Assembly: GCA_964019165.1 (NCBI GenBank)
Contig: OZ025283.1
Location: 2,673,501 to 2,737,500, forward strand
Source of the DNA: Mastigias papua
Taxonomy: Eukaryota; Cnidaria; Scyphozoa; Rhizostomeae; Mastigiidae
Reading direction: 5' to 3'
DNA length: 64,000 nt
Translations under genes and position numbers: made by a program
Notes under the pieces: model-generated
Seen by the model: the letters and a program-made list of their open reading frames with translations, nothing else
The model's database searches: none
Told to the model about the DNA's origin: nothing
Shown here: positions 45,739 to 55,642 of the stretch, piece by piece
Layout of the letters: each line of letters begins with the position of its first letter
Position numbering within the stretch: the stretch's first letter is position 1

Positions 45739-46274
45739 GCTTAGTACTGATAGCCCGCTAGAACGCGGGCTTCCCTAGCCCCAGTTGAAATGTTGCATAT
45801 TAGCCTTGGAAAGACTAACGCTGTGCCCCCATGACAGTTGCATGGTCTGGTCGCATAGGATCACGAGAAGGTGACGTTATGGGCCTCTGCGATGGAGCAC
45901 GTGACTTTCGGCCTTGCATTGTGCAAATCAAAGAACATTGCGAGAAAAACTTGTGCAAAAAGTGGTCGGATACCTGCGCTAGGCTACGGGGCGTCTTGAC
46001 TGTCTTCCTGTCCCTGTACTGCCCTGTAGCCTAGCGCAGGTATCCGACCACTTTTTGCACAAGTTTGTCTCGCAAGTGTCTTCGATTTGCACAATGCAAG
46101 GCCGCAAGTCACGTGCTCCATCGTAGAGGCCCATAACGTCACCTTCTCGTGATCCTATGCGACCAGACCATGCAACTGTCATGGGGGCACAGCGTTAGTC
46201 TTTCCAAGGCTAATATGCAACATTTCAACTGGGGCTACGGAAGCCCGCGTTCTAGCGGGCTATCAGTACTAAGC
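45739..46274. mobile_element. 536-bp fold-back element (near-perfect palindrome)
   Basis: Arms of about 250 bp (45739-45989 and 46025-46274) are almost exact complements around a centre of about 35 bases. The ends read GCTTAGTACTGATAGCCCGC and complement, flanked by TA on both sides (45737-45738, 46275-46276), as for Tc1/mariner-type MITEs. Inside each arm is a smaller hairpin, AGCCCGC...GCGGGCT. The two similar 67-codon frames on opposite strands are products of the symmetry. Confidence 0.8.
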
Positions 46275-46934
46275 TATCTTATTACTAAGATGCAGAACTA
46301 TTATGGATGTGCAATAAAAGATAACTATGGGGACATGAAAGTAATGAAGCAACAAATATTTGCAATACTTTTTCATCTCAGTTCCTCAGATAGCACCCCT
46401 AGACACATGCACTGTCCTCCTGGTGAAAAGTCATGGTGTGTTTGGAAAAAAGCTGAAATAAAAAAGGAAACACCTGGGCCTCACAAGGACCATGAGACTG
46501 TACCAAATGAAATTGGCAAGAAAATGGTACCAATTTTTCAACGCCTTACTGAGGATCACTTGCTTCAAAGATGCAGGAGAAATAGGACTCAAAACCCAAA
46601 TGAATCCTTGCATAATTTAATTTGGCAGTATTGCCCAAAAATTAGGTATGCTGGGAGAAACTCTGTGGAAGGTGCAACATGCATGGCTATTTGTCAATTT
46701 TCTCATGGAGCTACCTTTCAAGAACTGTTGTGTAGGTTTGTTGGATTAGATCCAGGGTATCTTCTAGTCCAAGGGTCATTGCAGAAATCCAATGAGAGAC
46801 TTAAAAAGGCTGAAGAAAAATCAAGTGAGGAGGGAAAAAAGAGAAGGAAGATGATTAAGTTCAAAAAGTTAACTAAGATTAAAACAACAATATCAAATGA
46901 AGGACCAACATACAAAGCTGGTGATTTTGAATGA

Positions 46935-47514
46935 ATAAAAAAGCCTCAGTTTATTAGACTTTTTAGATGGAAAATAAATCCTGAGGAGGTTTAAAGTATC
47001 CTAGTTATGGTTAATTTTGTATGATAGGTAGATTGGTGCTTAGACAAGACACTACCTTTGAAAATCTATGTCTAAAACCTTTAGAGCCATTTTTCTCACA
47101 TCTCACTTTTTGCACAGTACCCAACCTTAGTACCACTTTCATAGTGTGGGGAAAAAGCAATTATTGCAATCCTTTACACCATTGTGAAGCTTGTTTCATG
47201 GAGAGTACAAGTATCTATATGATATTTGGTTAAGATGTCCATATAAGGAAAACAAGCCCCTAGATCAGTTTGCTAGAATCCGATTTCTGACAAAGTTGCA
47301 AAAAAGTAAATTTTTGAGAAAAATAATTAATTCATTGAAATTTTAACTAGATACCTGTACTCCTTATCAATATAGCTTCAAAGTGATGCTACATTTATAT
47401 ACCTATCTTGTAAGGACTTTCAGAGAAAGTGTCACTAAGCAATCCAACAAATGTTCTATTGTTTGACCATTGCCATGGCAACCATACGCCATTTTAAAAA
47501 TGTTCCCCCAGATT
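46935..47514. other. No recognisable gene (3' flank of Phantom to the viral junction)
   Basis: AT-rich, starting with an AATAAA polyadenylation-like signal right after the Phantom stop (46935). Matching to viral copy 1 begins at about 47515. Confidence 0.5.
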
Positions 47515-47525
47515 TGAATGTCTGT
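47505..47525. other. Left junction of viral copy 2
   Basis: From TGTCTGTTGTGAG (47519) onward the sequence matches copy 1 from 926. Left of it the match stops. GAAT precedes the joint in both copies, so microhomology is possible. ORF A is cut here. Confidence 0.6.
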
Positions 47526-47962
47526 TGTGAGTCCGTGGTCTGGTGGTGTGGTGAATTTCTCTGCTGTACTAGACTGTATGTCTTTGCTGCTTGGTAGCAT
47601 TTCTGTTTGAAGAGTAGAGAGGCGTCTAGTAATGAGTGAAATAGTTTCGGCAATACGTTGTTTGTGAGTTGAACAGAGTTTCTTGTGGTTATCGTCTCCT
47701 CATCAAAGTTGTTTCTCTGCGAAGAGTGTGTGTGAACATTCGTATTGAGTGTCATTCATGGCATCATTTCTGTCTGATCTGTTGTGCTTCTGACCTTGGT
47801 AAATTCGGCTGTTAGAATGTACTCTGAGATTTGCTTTGTTGTCTGGTCCTTTTTCGTTTGCTGTATGCAGATTTCGCTGTAGCTGTATCCGACCCCTGTA
47901 GATTTATGAGTTCCATGACTGGTCGAGATGTTTGAGAGTGAAATTGTGCGAGTAGAAGGCAT
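47519..47962 (-). pseudogene. ORF A of virus-like element, copy 2 (truncated)
   Basis: Minus-strand frame starting at the ATG at 47962 (MPSTRTISLSNISTSHGTHK). It retains the 11 bases deleted in copy 1 and so shows the natural start. An in-frame TGA at 47757 (copy 1 has CAA) and truncation at the 47519 junction kill it; only about the first 150 codons exist. A farther in-frame ATG at 48202 lies in the conserved promoter region and is unlikely to be used. Confidence 0.5.
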
Positions 47963-48790
47963 ATTTATCCTTAAAAAGAGCGACGAGAGAGTGACTAGTT
48001 TTATCAGAAAACAAGACAGGAAAAAACCTCGAGTTTGCACCATAGCAAATGGTGCAGTGCAGTTATGCGGATAATTTGTATTGAGGATGTGAATCTCTTT
48101 GTTGTATAGCGAATAGAATATATGCGGCAAAGGTATGCGTGCCTTTGCTGTGTGAGTACGTATTGTGTCTGCGAGTGTTGGATGAATGCCTATTGTACTC
48201 AAGGGTTAAGAGCATGAATAGAACTGTATTGTACTCGAGGGTTAAGAGTATGAGTATGTGGCAAAGGTATGCAGGCCTGTGACGCACGTATTGTTGTCAC
48301 TGCACAATGGTTGGTGGATAAGAGGATTAGGGCGAATGAATAGGGATATTGTCTCGGGGGTTAAGAGCATGTTGAATTGACTATTGTTGTGAGGGTTACG
48401 AGCATCTAAACTTGGCGTACTGGTTGATGGACGTGATTGTTCGAGTAATGGGATGTTTTTGCCGTATAAATAAGGCTGACATTGTGTTTTGGTGTCGTTT
48501 ACAAACGACGTTTGAGCTAGATTGAGGGCGAAAAGAGACGATTTGTGTTGCGGGTATTTTGGATTGCTAGTCGGTATGTACTCTTACTGTTAGTTGGTCT
48601 GTATGACGTTAATCATATGTAAAGTCTATGCTGTAGTGTTGTTGTAAATGTATCGCAATGTCGTGGTGGTTTTTCGGATGTGCTGCCATGTTTTCTGGCT
48701 GTTTTAACATCTATGATTTTTCTTGCGTTCTAGTGGCCGCATTGTTATCGCCGAACATAGAAGTGAGAGTGTTAGAGGCAGAGTAGTTGG
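47963..48790. promoter_or_regulatory. Divergent intergenic control region, copy 2
   Basis: Counterpart of 1364-2181, with TATA box TATAAATAAG at 48465-48474, the repeated GGGTTAAGAGCAT units (48203-48406, the last mutated to GGTTACGAG) and the hairpin motifs. Conservation of these motifs between copies supports function in the ancestral element. Confidence 0.45.
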
Positions 48791-51469
48791 CTTCCAGACG
48801 ACGATCGGGAAGGCTTTCCGTTGTTCAATCAGACTTTTGCTGAGACGTTGTCAGATTGCGAGAAAGAGACAGAGGACAGTGCTGCAGAGAGATCAACGAT
48901 AAACTGTGAGTTGATTGATGAATATAGACCTGTAGTTCCTTATACTCCCTTGCTCGAGGACAAGTTGAGTAAAATATATGTTGTAAATTTTCACGACGTG
49001 ACTAGAATTCATATGCCATGTTGGCGGCTGTGCGAATTGTTGCACGAAGATGTTGGGTTATCTACGAGTAGCGTAGAGAGACTTATACGTGAGTTTAAAT
49101 ATTGTGTAACTGATGGGAACAAGTGTTGGGAGTGGAATTCGTCTGTTAAAATGCGTTCTAGGGATATGTGGTTTGATCTGTGGTTTAGGAAAGTTTACTG
49201 TCAGTATGAACAGGAAAGCAAAGCGTGACTTTTACCATTCTGTAGACATTAACGCTATTGATAATGACAAAAAATTTTGGAAAACAGTCAAACCACTGTT
49301 TTCCAGCGGAAACCCAATGGGGGAGAAAATCGTCCTTATCGAAGAAGGCAAGATTATATCAGATGATAAAGTGATTGCTGAATGCTTAAATTCGCATTTT
49401 TTGAACATCACCGACTCCCTTGGACTAGATCTCTCATTTAAGGATGACAGGATTAATGTAAGTCTGGACGATAAGGTAGACATAGCTACAGAAAAATATA
49501 AAAACCACCCAAGTATTGTTGCTATAAAAAGTAAAGTTCCGATTGAGCAAAGATTTGAATTTATTAATGTCAACTTTTTAAACATTATGACTAAAATAGA
49601 ATCCTTAGACACTAGAAAGTGAAGTAGTGGTATTATTCCAACAAAAATTATTCAGGAGTCAAAAGAGGTGATTTGCCCATACTTATCTGCCTGTATAAAT
49701 GCAACTATAGACAACTGTTGCTTCCCTGACAAGCTAAAAGAAGCAGACATCAGTGCAATCTATAAAAAGGATGACACATGCCAAAAAGTCAAGTACAGAC
49801 CTATTAGTGTCCTATCAGCCATGTCCAAAAGTTTTGAACGGATCATGAGCGAGCAAATAAATAAGTACTTTGTAGGTATATTATCTTCATTACTTTCTGG
49901 CTTTCGACAAGGTTATAGCACACAACATGCTCTGTTTTGAGTAGTGGAGACTTGGAAAGTGTCTAGATATGTCGGGTATAGTAGGAACAATCTTACTGGA
50001 TTTGTCAAAAGCATACGATTGCATACCTCACGATCTACTAATTGCAAAGTTAGAGGCATATGGGTTCAAGAAAAATGCCCTCAAAGTGATTTACAGTTAC
50101 CTGACAAACCAAACCCAAAGGGTAAAAATAGGTTCCACATATAGCTCACCACAGCATATCTCAATTGGTGTACCACAGGGGTCTGTTCTTGGACCCTTAC
50201 TTTTCAACATTTTTATAAACGACCTGTTTTATATGGACCTGGAATTGAAGATATGTACCTCTGCTGACGATACGACAATCTACGCGTGCGATACATATGT
50301 GGAGGCTGTCATGATTAGATTAGAGGGTGACCTACAGGGATTAATGCAATGGTTTACAAACAACAGCATGAGTGCCAATCCTTCAAAATTCCAAATAATG
50401 TTTTTGGGGCTAAAGGGGGCAAATAAACTATGCCTTAACATAAAGGGCCAATTGATTCCATCAAGCGAACATGTAAAACTTCTGGGTGTAAACAATGACA
50501 ACTCACTAAAGTTTGAAACGCTTGTGAAAGAACTATGTAAGAAGGTCAACCAAAAAGTGTATGCATTTGGAAGGTTAAGACCATATCTAGGAGAACAAAA
50601 GTCAAAGCTACTTTTAAACTCCGTGATAATGTCAAATTTTTCCTATTGCCCTCTGATCTGGCTATTTTGCAGCAATGTTGCAAATAATGAAATTAATAGG
50701 ACCCACAAACGTGCACTGAGAACTTTATATAGAGACTATGAATCCACATTTGAGGAAATTTAGATAGGGGTGATACAACGACAACACATAAAAAGAATCT
50801 ACAAAATCTTATGATTGAAATCTACAAATCATTGAACCATCTCAATCCGGAGTACATGTGGGATTTCTTTGTCAAGAAAGATGTCCCCTACACCCTACGG
50901 ACTAAGGAACTATGCAAACTCCCCTCGGTGAGTTCTCAGCGCTACGAAATAAATTCCCTATCCTTTAGAGGCAGTCTATTGTGGAATACTCTTAGTGATG
51001 ATCTAAAAGTGACCACTTCTCTCGTAAAATTCAAAAAAGGAATACGTTGCTGGGATGGCAACAACTGCAAGTGCTACATTTGCACTTAATTTAGGGTTTT
51101 TATGTATTTCGTTGCATATTATATTGTAAATAGTTGGTGTTACTTAGTTATTACTAACTATAAATAAACCAACTGTAAATAAGCTTTATGATTATGATTA
51201 TGATTATGATTGTTAGGAGACGAAGTCGATCAGAGGAGTCTGCGAGTGCGGTCGCGAGTATAGTCTGTCTAGACGGGTTTAGGATGATAGATCGTATGGA
51301 GATATTTGGGTTTGATGTGGGACGAGTATGGGAGATTATTGAGTTAAATAAGTACGTGCCTACTGTGGCTAGAGATGTTGATTTTTGGATTTTGACTTAT
51401 CTGTCGTGTAAGTTGATGAATTATATGCAGGGTACGTTGAATGTGCTATTGCATGCTGTGAAACGATAG
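48785..51469 (+). pseudogene. ORF B of virus-like element, copy 2 (start lost, LINE-split)
   Basis: The block 48785-49205 and the block 51214-51469 together cover ORF B. The ATG of copy 1 is changed to AGTAG here, so the start is lost. The LINE at 49206-51213 replaces eight bases present in copy 1 (GCCGTTTG). The right part reads through CGA where copy 1 has TGA (2719) and ends at the TAG at 51467. It encodes RVWEIIELNKYVP and LSCKLMNYMQGTLNVLLHAV, the C-terminal helices of the protein. Confidence 0.6.
49206..51213 (+). mobile_element. 5'-truncated CR1/L2-type LINE inserted in ORF B, copy 2
   Basis: About 2 kb encoding the RT region in three frames: an N-terminal linker to a TGA at 49620; SAMSKSFERIMSEQINKYF near 49810-49870; then 49969-50763 with ILLDLSKAYDCIPHDLL, IGVPQGSVLGPLLFNIFIND and SADDTTIY (catalytic Asp pair). 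The C-terminal region is 50811-51089. The 3' end is a TTATGA microsatellite (51185-51212). There is no target duplication; relative to copy 1 eight bases are lost. Confidence 0.85.
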
Positions 51470-51537
51470 GAATAAAATATGATGAGGGAGAGGATTGTAG
51501 TTGTTCTTTAGTGCTGTAAGACGATAAGAAAATTATT

Positions 51538-52305
51538 ATGAGGGAGAGACTTGTAGTTATTATTTATTGTATTCTGTCTGTAGGTGTATCGAGGGTGGGA
51601 GATTCTGGTGGTGGAGAGTGGATATGTATATTTAGATCTGGTGCGACGAGGGGTTCTCGGGACCCGCATGGCAATCACCTTCGTACGTGCTACTGATGTC
51701 TGGAGGAATTCGAAGACGATCAGGTTGGGTGTACCTGTGGAGGCGTCGCTGCCGATGGCGGTGTTACCAATGTCTACGAACATTGTATAACAGTTGACAA
51801 GACACGGTCGTGTCTCGTTTTAGGTGTAGATGTTAAGCCTGTTATGGCCGATAACTATATCGCTGAGTATCAACAGTATGTTAGGGATAGGGAGATAGGG
51901 GGTGATTATGAGCGTATATGGTGCCCAGGTGGTGGTGTTGACACGCCCCATATGTCGTGTCCAAAGTGGATGGTGTGGTACGAGAGGGCTGTATTTAGGT
52001 CTACCTCTAGTTATAGTAATATGATGAACGGAGTCGGAGATCTTGGTTTTGATGTCGATAGGTTGTGGAGGACGGGGGATCGGTATGCCGATGAGACTAC
52101 CGAGGCTGGAGAAGGGATGACGAGTGCCGAGCATGTGGATATGGTTAACGTGTATAAGAATACTGTGTGTCTGTTTGGTTTCTTTAATGTTACTGATAGG
52201 GCTCGTAGGACTGATGAGTATCTGTCGTTGAGACGGCCGTTGACGTGGTATCTCGTGCGAGTGGATTTGTGTACTTTATTGCGTGGTATAATCGGCAGTT
52301 GTTGA
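51538..52305 (+). pseudogene. ORF C of virus-like element, copy 2 (early nonsense)
   Basis: The same 256-codon length as the natural copy 1 frame, but with TGA at 51694-51696 where copy 1 has CGA (3088-3090). The C-terminus is the intact version: it passes the site that is a stop in copy 1 (CGA at 52258-52260) and ends at TGA 52303-52305. The hydrophobic N-terminus and Cys cluster are as in copy 1. Confidence 0.6.
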
Positions 52306-52522
52306 TGCACGAGAGATGGGGGTTCTGTGGTGTGGTATCGAGAGGTTTTATAGTTTGGAGGTGCCCCGCAGGCATGTCGTTGGACGGGATGGGAGGCATA
52401 ATGGGTGTCATAGTACTATAACCAGGTTGATAGTAGTGGTAGTGAGGGGGGCGATGATGATAGTAGCGATAGTGGGAGTATCGGGTCTAACGATTATAGC
52501 GATGGTGTATCTATAGAGTTGT
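52305..52522 (+). pseudogene. ORF D of virus-like element, copy 2 (frameshifted)
   Basis: ATG at 52305 overlaps the ORF C stop as in copy 1. One G is missing from the G run just after it, so the frame is lost within six codons. The Ser/Asp-coding repeat (GATAGTAGCGATAGTGGG) is still present near 52455-52480. Confidence 0.5.
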
Positions 52523-52691
52523 AGTAGTAATACTGTGATGTAAAACAAAATTGCTTCTTGCTGATATCTGTGTTTTTCTTGCAGTCGAGTCGTTCTGCTG
52601 TGAAGTGTACCGATAAAGAGAGCGAGATAGAAGAGAGCAGATTGACTTATGTTTATTGTGGTGCACGTAACATGCACACGGGTTGGTAGTG

Positions 52692-53894
52692 ATGGCCGCC
52701 AATTTTCCACCCGCCGGTGGTGGGAGGGATGACGATAGGTATTGCCCGAGATGTGCTATGCATTATCGCAGATCGCCGACTGGCGACGATCATCAGATGA
52801 GAGAGGAGTGGCGTAGGGGGCATGTGGCCCTGCCGCATGTCAAGTGCAACAGTTGCTCTCACGAGTATGTGTTGGAACATGTCAACAGTCACAGGGTTGT
52901 GCATCATCCCTATCAGTGTGGTCACTGCAATTTCAGGTTTTTGACATTTGCTACTACGAGGTCCCACGAGCAGGCGGCTCACCCCCGATACGTGTGCATG
53001 TTATGCGACTCGCATCATATCTGTTTTGGGCATCAGGCCATATGTGGACACGTGCAGTCTGTGCATCCCGGTCATTCCGTTCATCCGTGCAGACAGTGTC
53101 AGCAGATCTTCTGCTCGGAGGCGAATCAGAGGCGACATGTGGCGATGGTGGTCAGACATTGTTGTGATATTTGTGGTGATCATGGTATCTCTTTTCATAG
53201 CAACATGGCTCTGTGACAGCATATTGAGTTAGAACATACTGAACATGTGTGTGCTTTTTGTGGTCGGTGTTTTCTTGACGAGTCTGCTCTGGCTCTCCAC
53301 CAGGACAGGCACTGCACTAGGGGTTTCACGTGCATGACGTGCGATCAGGAGTTTCCCACTCTTACTCTGTGTAACGCCCATATGACTACCCATAGGATGG
53401 TGGGGGGTGGTGTGTCTTTGTGTTCCATTGACGGGCCCAGCCAGTTGGCTTATAACCTGACTAGGAATAGGTTAGAGACTGATAGTTATCATCCCTGGGA
53501 GAGTGACGCTGTGCGTGTGTGGGGTAGCGGACCCATCCAGCAGGCTGTTAGGGCTCGGGAGAGGGAGTTGCATGGGGCTGTAACTCGCGCTGAGCACGCC
53601 CACGATACTAGGGTTCGTGCGGAGCTGGAGATACATAGGGAGGTGATGGATAGGATTCGCGCCGTGTACGTTAGCAAGCTGAGGCACTTTATAAATCATA
53701 GGCGCGTGGACACGACCGGCAAGATCGTGTCTGTGAGGGTAAATTTTCTGGAGAATAGGCCCTTTCCCCAGTTGGTGGACGCGCTCCACGACATCTGTCA
53801 CGCCAATAGGGACCAGCGCCCCTATAAGGTAGTGTTGCGATTCGGTCTGCTGCTATACAAGGAGGAGACTAACGAGTTTAGCATATTTTTATAA
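52692..53894 (+). pseudogene. Multi-C2H2 zinc-finger protein, start of a polB-type gene
   Basis: ATG at 52692. The first 175 codons carry paired Cys/His motifs of divergent C2H2 type (CPRCAMHYRR; CNSCSHEYVLEHVNSH; CGHCNFRFLTFATTRSHEQ; CRQCQQIFCSEANQRRH; CDICGDHGISFHSN). An in-frame TGA at 53214-53216 interrupts the last of these, and the frame continues with CAFCGRCFLDESALALHQ and CMTCDQEFPTLTLCNAH. A helical region follows, then VSVRVNFLENRPFPQLVDAL and YKVVLRFGLLLYKEETNEF. C2H2 fingers followed by this region are typical upstream of protein-primed B-family DNA polymerases in Polinton/adintovirus-like elements of invertebrates. Confidence 0.6.
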
Positions 53895-54656
53895 CTAAGC
53901 ATGCGAAGTTGGATGGTACTTATCAGATTAATCAGATCCCCAACGTGTGGCGCATCGATGGCGGGGGCGACAAGGATCAGGTGATACACGAGGTGTCTGT
54001 GACTAATTTTGTTGATAACATGGCCGAGCGCTTCGATCACTACTACAAGTACATCGTCATGCGCGTGACGAATATGGAGGCCACGCTGTTTAGGTGCAAG
54101 GGCCCCAACGACGCGATAGATCAGGTGTATAATAGGCGGCATAACAGGGTAGAACGCAGGCGGCGGGAGGACGAGGAGGAGTGTTGCGAAGAGCTGCTGG
54201 GTGAGTGTGATGACGACGACATTGACGATCTCGTCGAGAGCGACGAGTTGTCTTGGGCCATGGACAGGGATGATGGTATGAGGGAGAGGGCCCGTAACCC
54301 CTTTTTACATTATGAGGCGGACGTCGATGACCGGGAGGGGAGGATAGCACTAGGTCTATGGAGGATGCCAGGGTCGTCAGAGAGAGTAGGGTTAGGAACT
54401 ATGTAAGTAAAACGTGTTGGGGGGCTAATCCCCAGCTGTGGACCCTGTCGTCTATACTGCCCAGGAATAATAGGTCTCTGTATCGTAAGTTGTGTTTTTT
54501 CGGTCAGGTGTGTGTGTGGCAGAGGGTGCACGACAAGAAGAACGTCTTTGAATGTATGAGAGAGGTGCATAATAGTATCGAGAACGATTATTACGGCGAG
54601 TACAAGAGGGTGTATAATATCGAGGACGATAGTCAGTTCTAGGGGGTGCACGTGGG
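53895..54656 (+). pseudogene. polB N-terminal region, middle part (frameshifted)
   Basis: A shift at the T run near 53888-53892 moves the frame; then 53896-54350 reads KLDGTYQINQIPNVWRIDGG and IVMRVTNMEATLFRCKG, followed by a charged linker. Another shift near 54340-54360 leads to SMEDARVVRESRVRNYVSKT and NIEDDSQF, ending at TAG 54640-54642. The strings resemble the region between the fingers and the polymerase in polB_2-type proteins, but identity is low and this is inference. Confidence 0.45.
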
Positions 54657-55088
54657 TATGATTAAGTTTATGGAGACCCTATTTAGGCAGAGGATAAACG
54701 TCTATGAGATCGTGGACGTCATGGAGGGTACCGACAAGCCTGTGCTGGACATACTGTACATGACGTCTGGTCTCACGTCCGTCAATAAGGATGCGTATCC
54801 CCCTGGAGCTCCTCCTGTACGATAAGCACTATTACACTCTTAGGAATCTAAAGTTGTTCTCGTCATCAAAGTATACCTGTCCGTCCTGTGGTAGACTGTT
54901 CGATCACCAGAAAAAGTCCACCATCATGCGTCATATGCTTACGTGCTGCAGGCGCACCAGGTATTTCTACAAGTCTGGTGCCATCAGGTCTCATGTTACC
55001 GCGTGGGACAGGTGCGGGGAACTATTTGGCTGGCCCGGGGATCTGGTGACAGACGATATGAGATTTACTAGGCACTATGGGATTTACT
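54657..55088 (+). pseudogene. polB N-terminal zinc-binding module (LLLxxxHYYxLRNL), truncated
   Basis: Frame 54659-54823 (MIKFMETLFRQRINVYEIVD) shifts near 54790 to 54791-55090. That frame reads LELLLYDKHYYTLRNLKLFS and then CPSCGRLFDHQKKSTIMRHM followed by LTC. In protein-primed polB proteins of this group an LLLxxxxxHYxxIKN motif followed by a C2H2 finger directly precedes the exonuclease domain, so the match is specific. The exonuclease and polymerase motifs are absent: a 19-bp tandem duplication (55062-55099) puts a stop at 55088, and the sequence beyond does not resemble polB. Confidence 0.6.
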
Positions 55089-55275
55089 AGGCACTTTGCA
55101 GAGATTTACTGTGGGGTTGTCTCTGACTTTCTGTTGAGATTGACTTTTGCTTGGTGTGCTTTTGCTTGGTGTGTCTTGTTCTCTTGTGTCTTGAATAGGT
55201 GCCAGTGCTATTTATTTGTTCTTCATCGCTATTTGTTTCTTCGTTATGTGTGCGTTCTGTCTGTCTCTCGTAGGG
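55089..55275 (+). other. Aromatic/Cys-rich open stretch after the truncated polB module
   Basis: A plus frame open from 55077 to 55289 encodes a very hydrophobic, Cys/Phe-rich sequence (FAWCAFAWCVLFSC). It is likely untranslated sequence or a membrane segment; no assignment. Confidence 0.3.
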
Positions 55276-55460
55276 ATGATGGACAGTGACAGTGGTGGTA
55301 GTACCGACAGTAATAGTAGCAGTGGTAACGGTGATATCGACGCGATAACTTGAGATGCTGTAATGCGGGATAGGGAGAGGAGGGATCGAGCGCTGGCGAG
55401 GCGCGCCCTGAGGGCCTTCGTCTGGCTGCTGTGTCTGCTGGACCTGGCACTGCTGGTCGT

Positions 55461-55623
55461 TGTAATAAAGTGACATTGCATGAACTAAAACCCAGACTCT
55501 CTATGGGAATTATTACGTAATCGTTTTTATATACAATTTTTGGTGGCGTGAGAATGCCGCATGGCCTAAGCATACTCGTTGTTTTTTCTCCTGCGTGATC
55601 TATAACAAGACATCAAATTTAGA
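55461..55623 (+). repeat. 5' LTR of second Gypsy element
   Basis: 163 bp, begins TGTAATAAAG and ends TTTAGA; the other LTR ends TTTACA, so the terminal CA is mutated here. Confidence 0.92.
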
Positions 55624-55642
55624 TTGGCGACGAGGATACACA

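Larger units (their letters stand above)
42186..46934 (+). pseudogene. Phantom-type Mutator (MULE) transposase, split
   Basis: The N-terminal part starts about 42186 (MGRTKFKIRYSFRG) and shifts frame near 42235. Frame 42350-42625 has two CxxC pairs (CPLCKQSG, CTSCEQSF); TGA at 42623 precedes FAFMGIGCGY. Then VSYEGSWHRRGHSSHTGLGV (first catalytic position, Glu instead of the usual Asp), MLSDGDSKSYNY (second Asp) and HVSKRMGTALKNLK, ending in KGNLTND at about 43312. The frame resumes at 46275 with ITKMQNYYGCAIKDNYGD, HMHCPPGEKSWCVWKK and NPNESLHNLIWQYCPK, and ends at 46934. The motif set matches the Phantom/Mutator-like transposase family. The element ends are not identified. Confidence 0.8.

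Noticed and set aside
45831..46182. Two 67-codon frames on opposite strands
   Set aside because: They are near-identical because the DNA is a palindrome, not because of a gene family.
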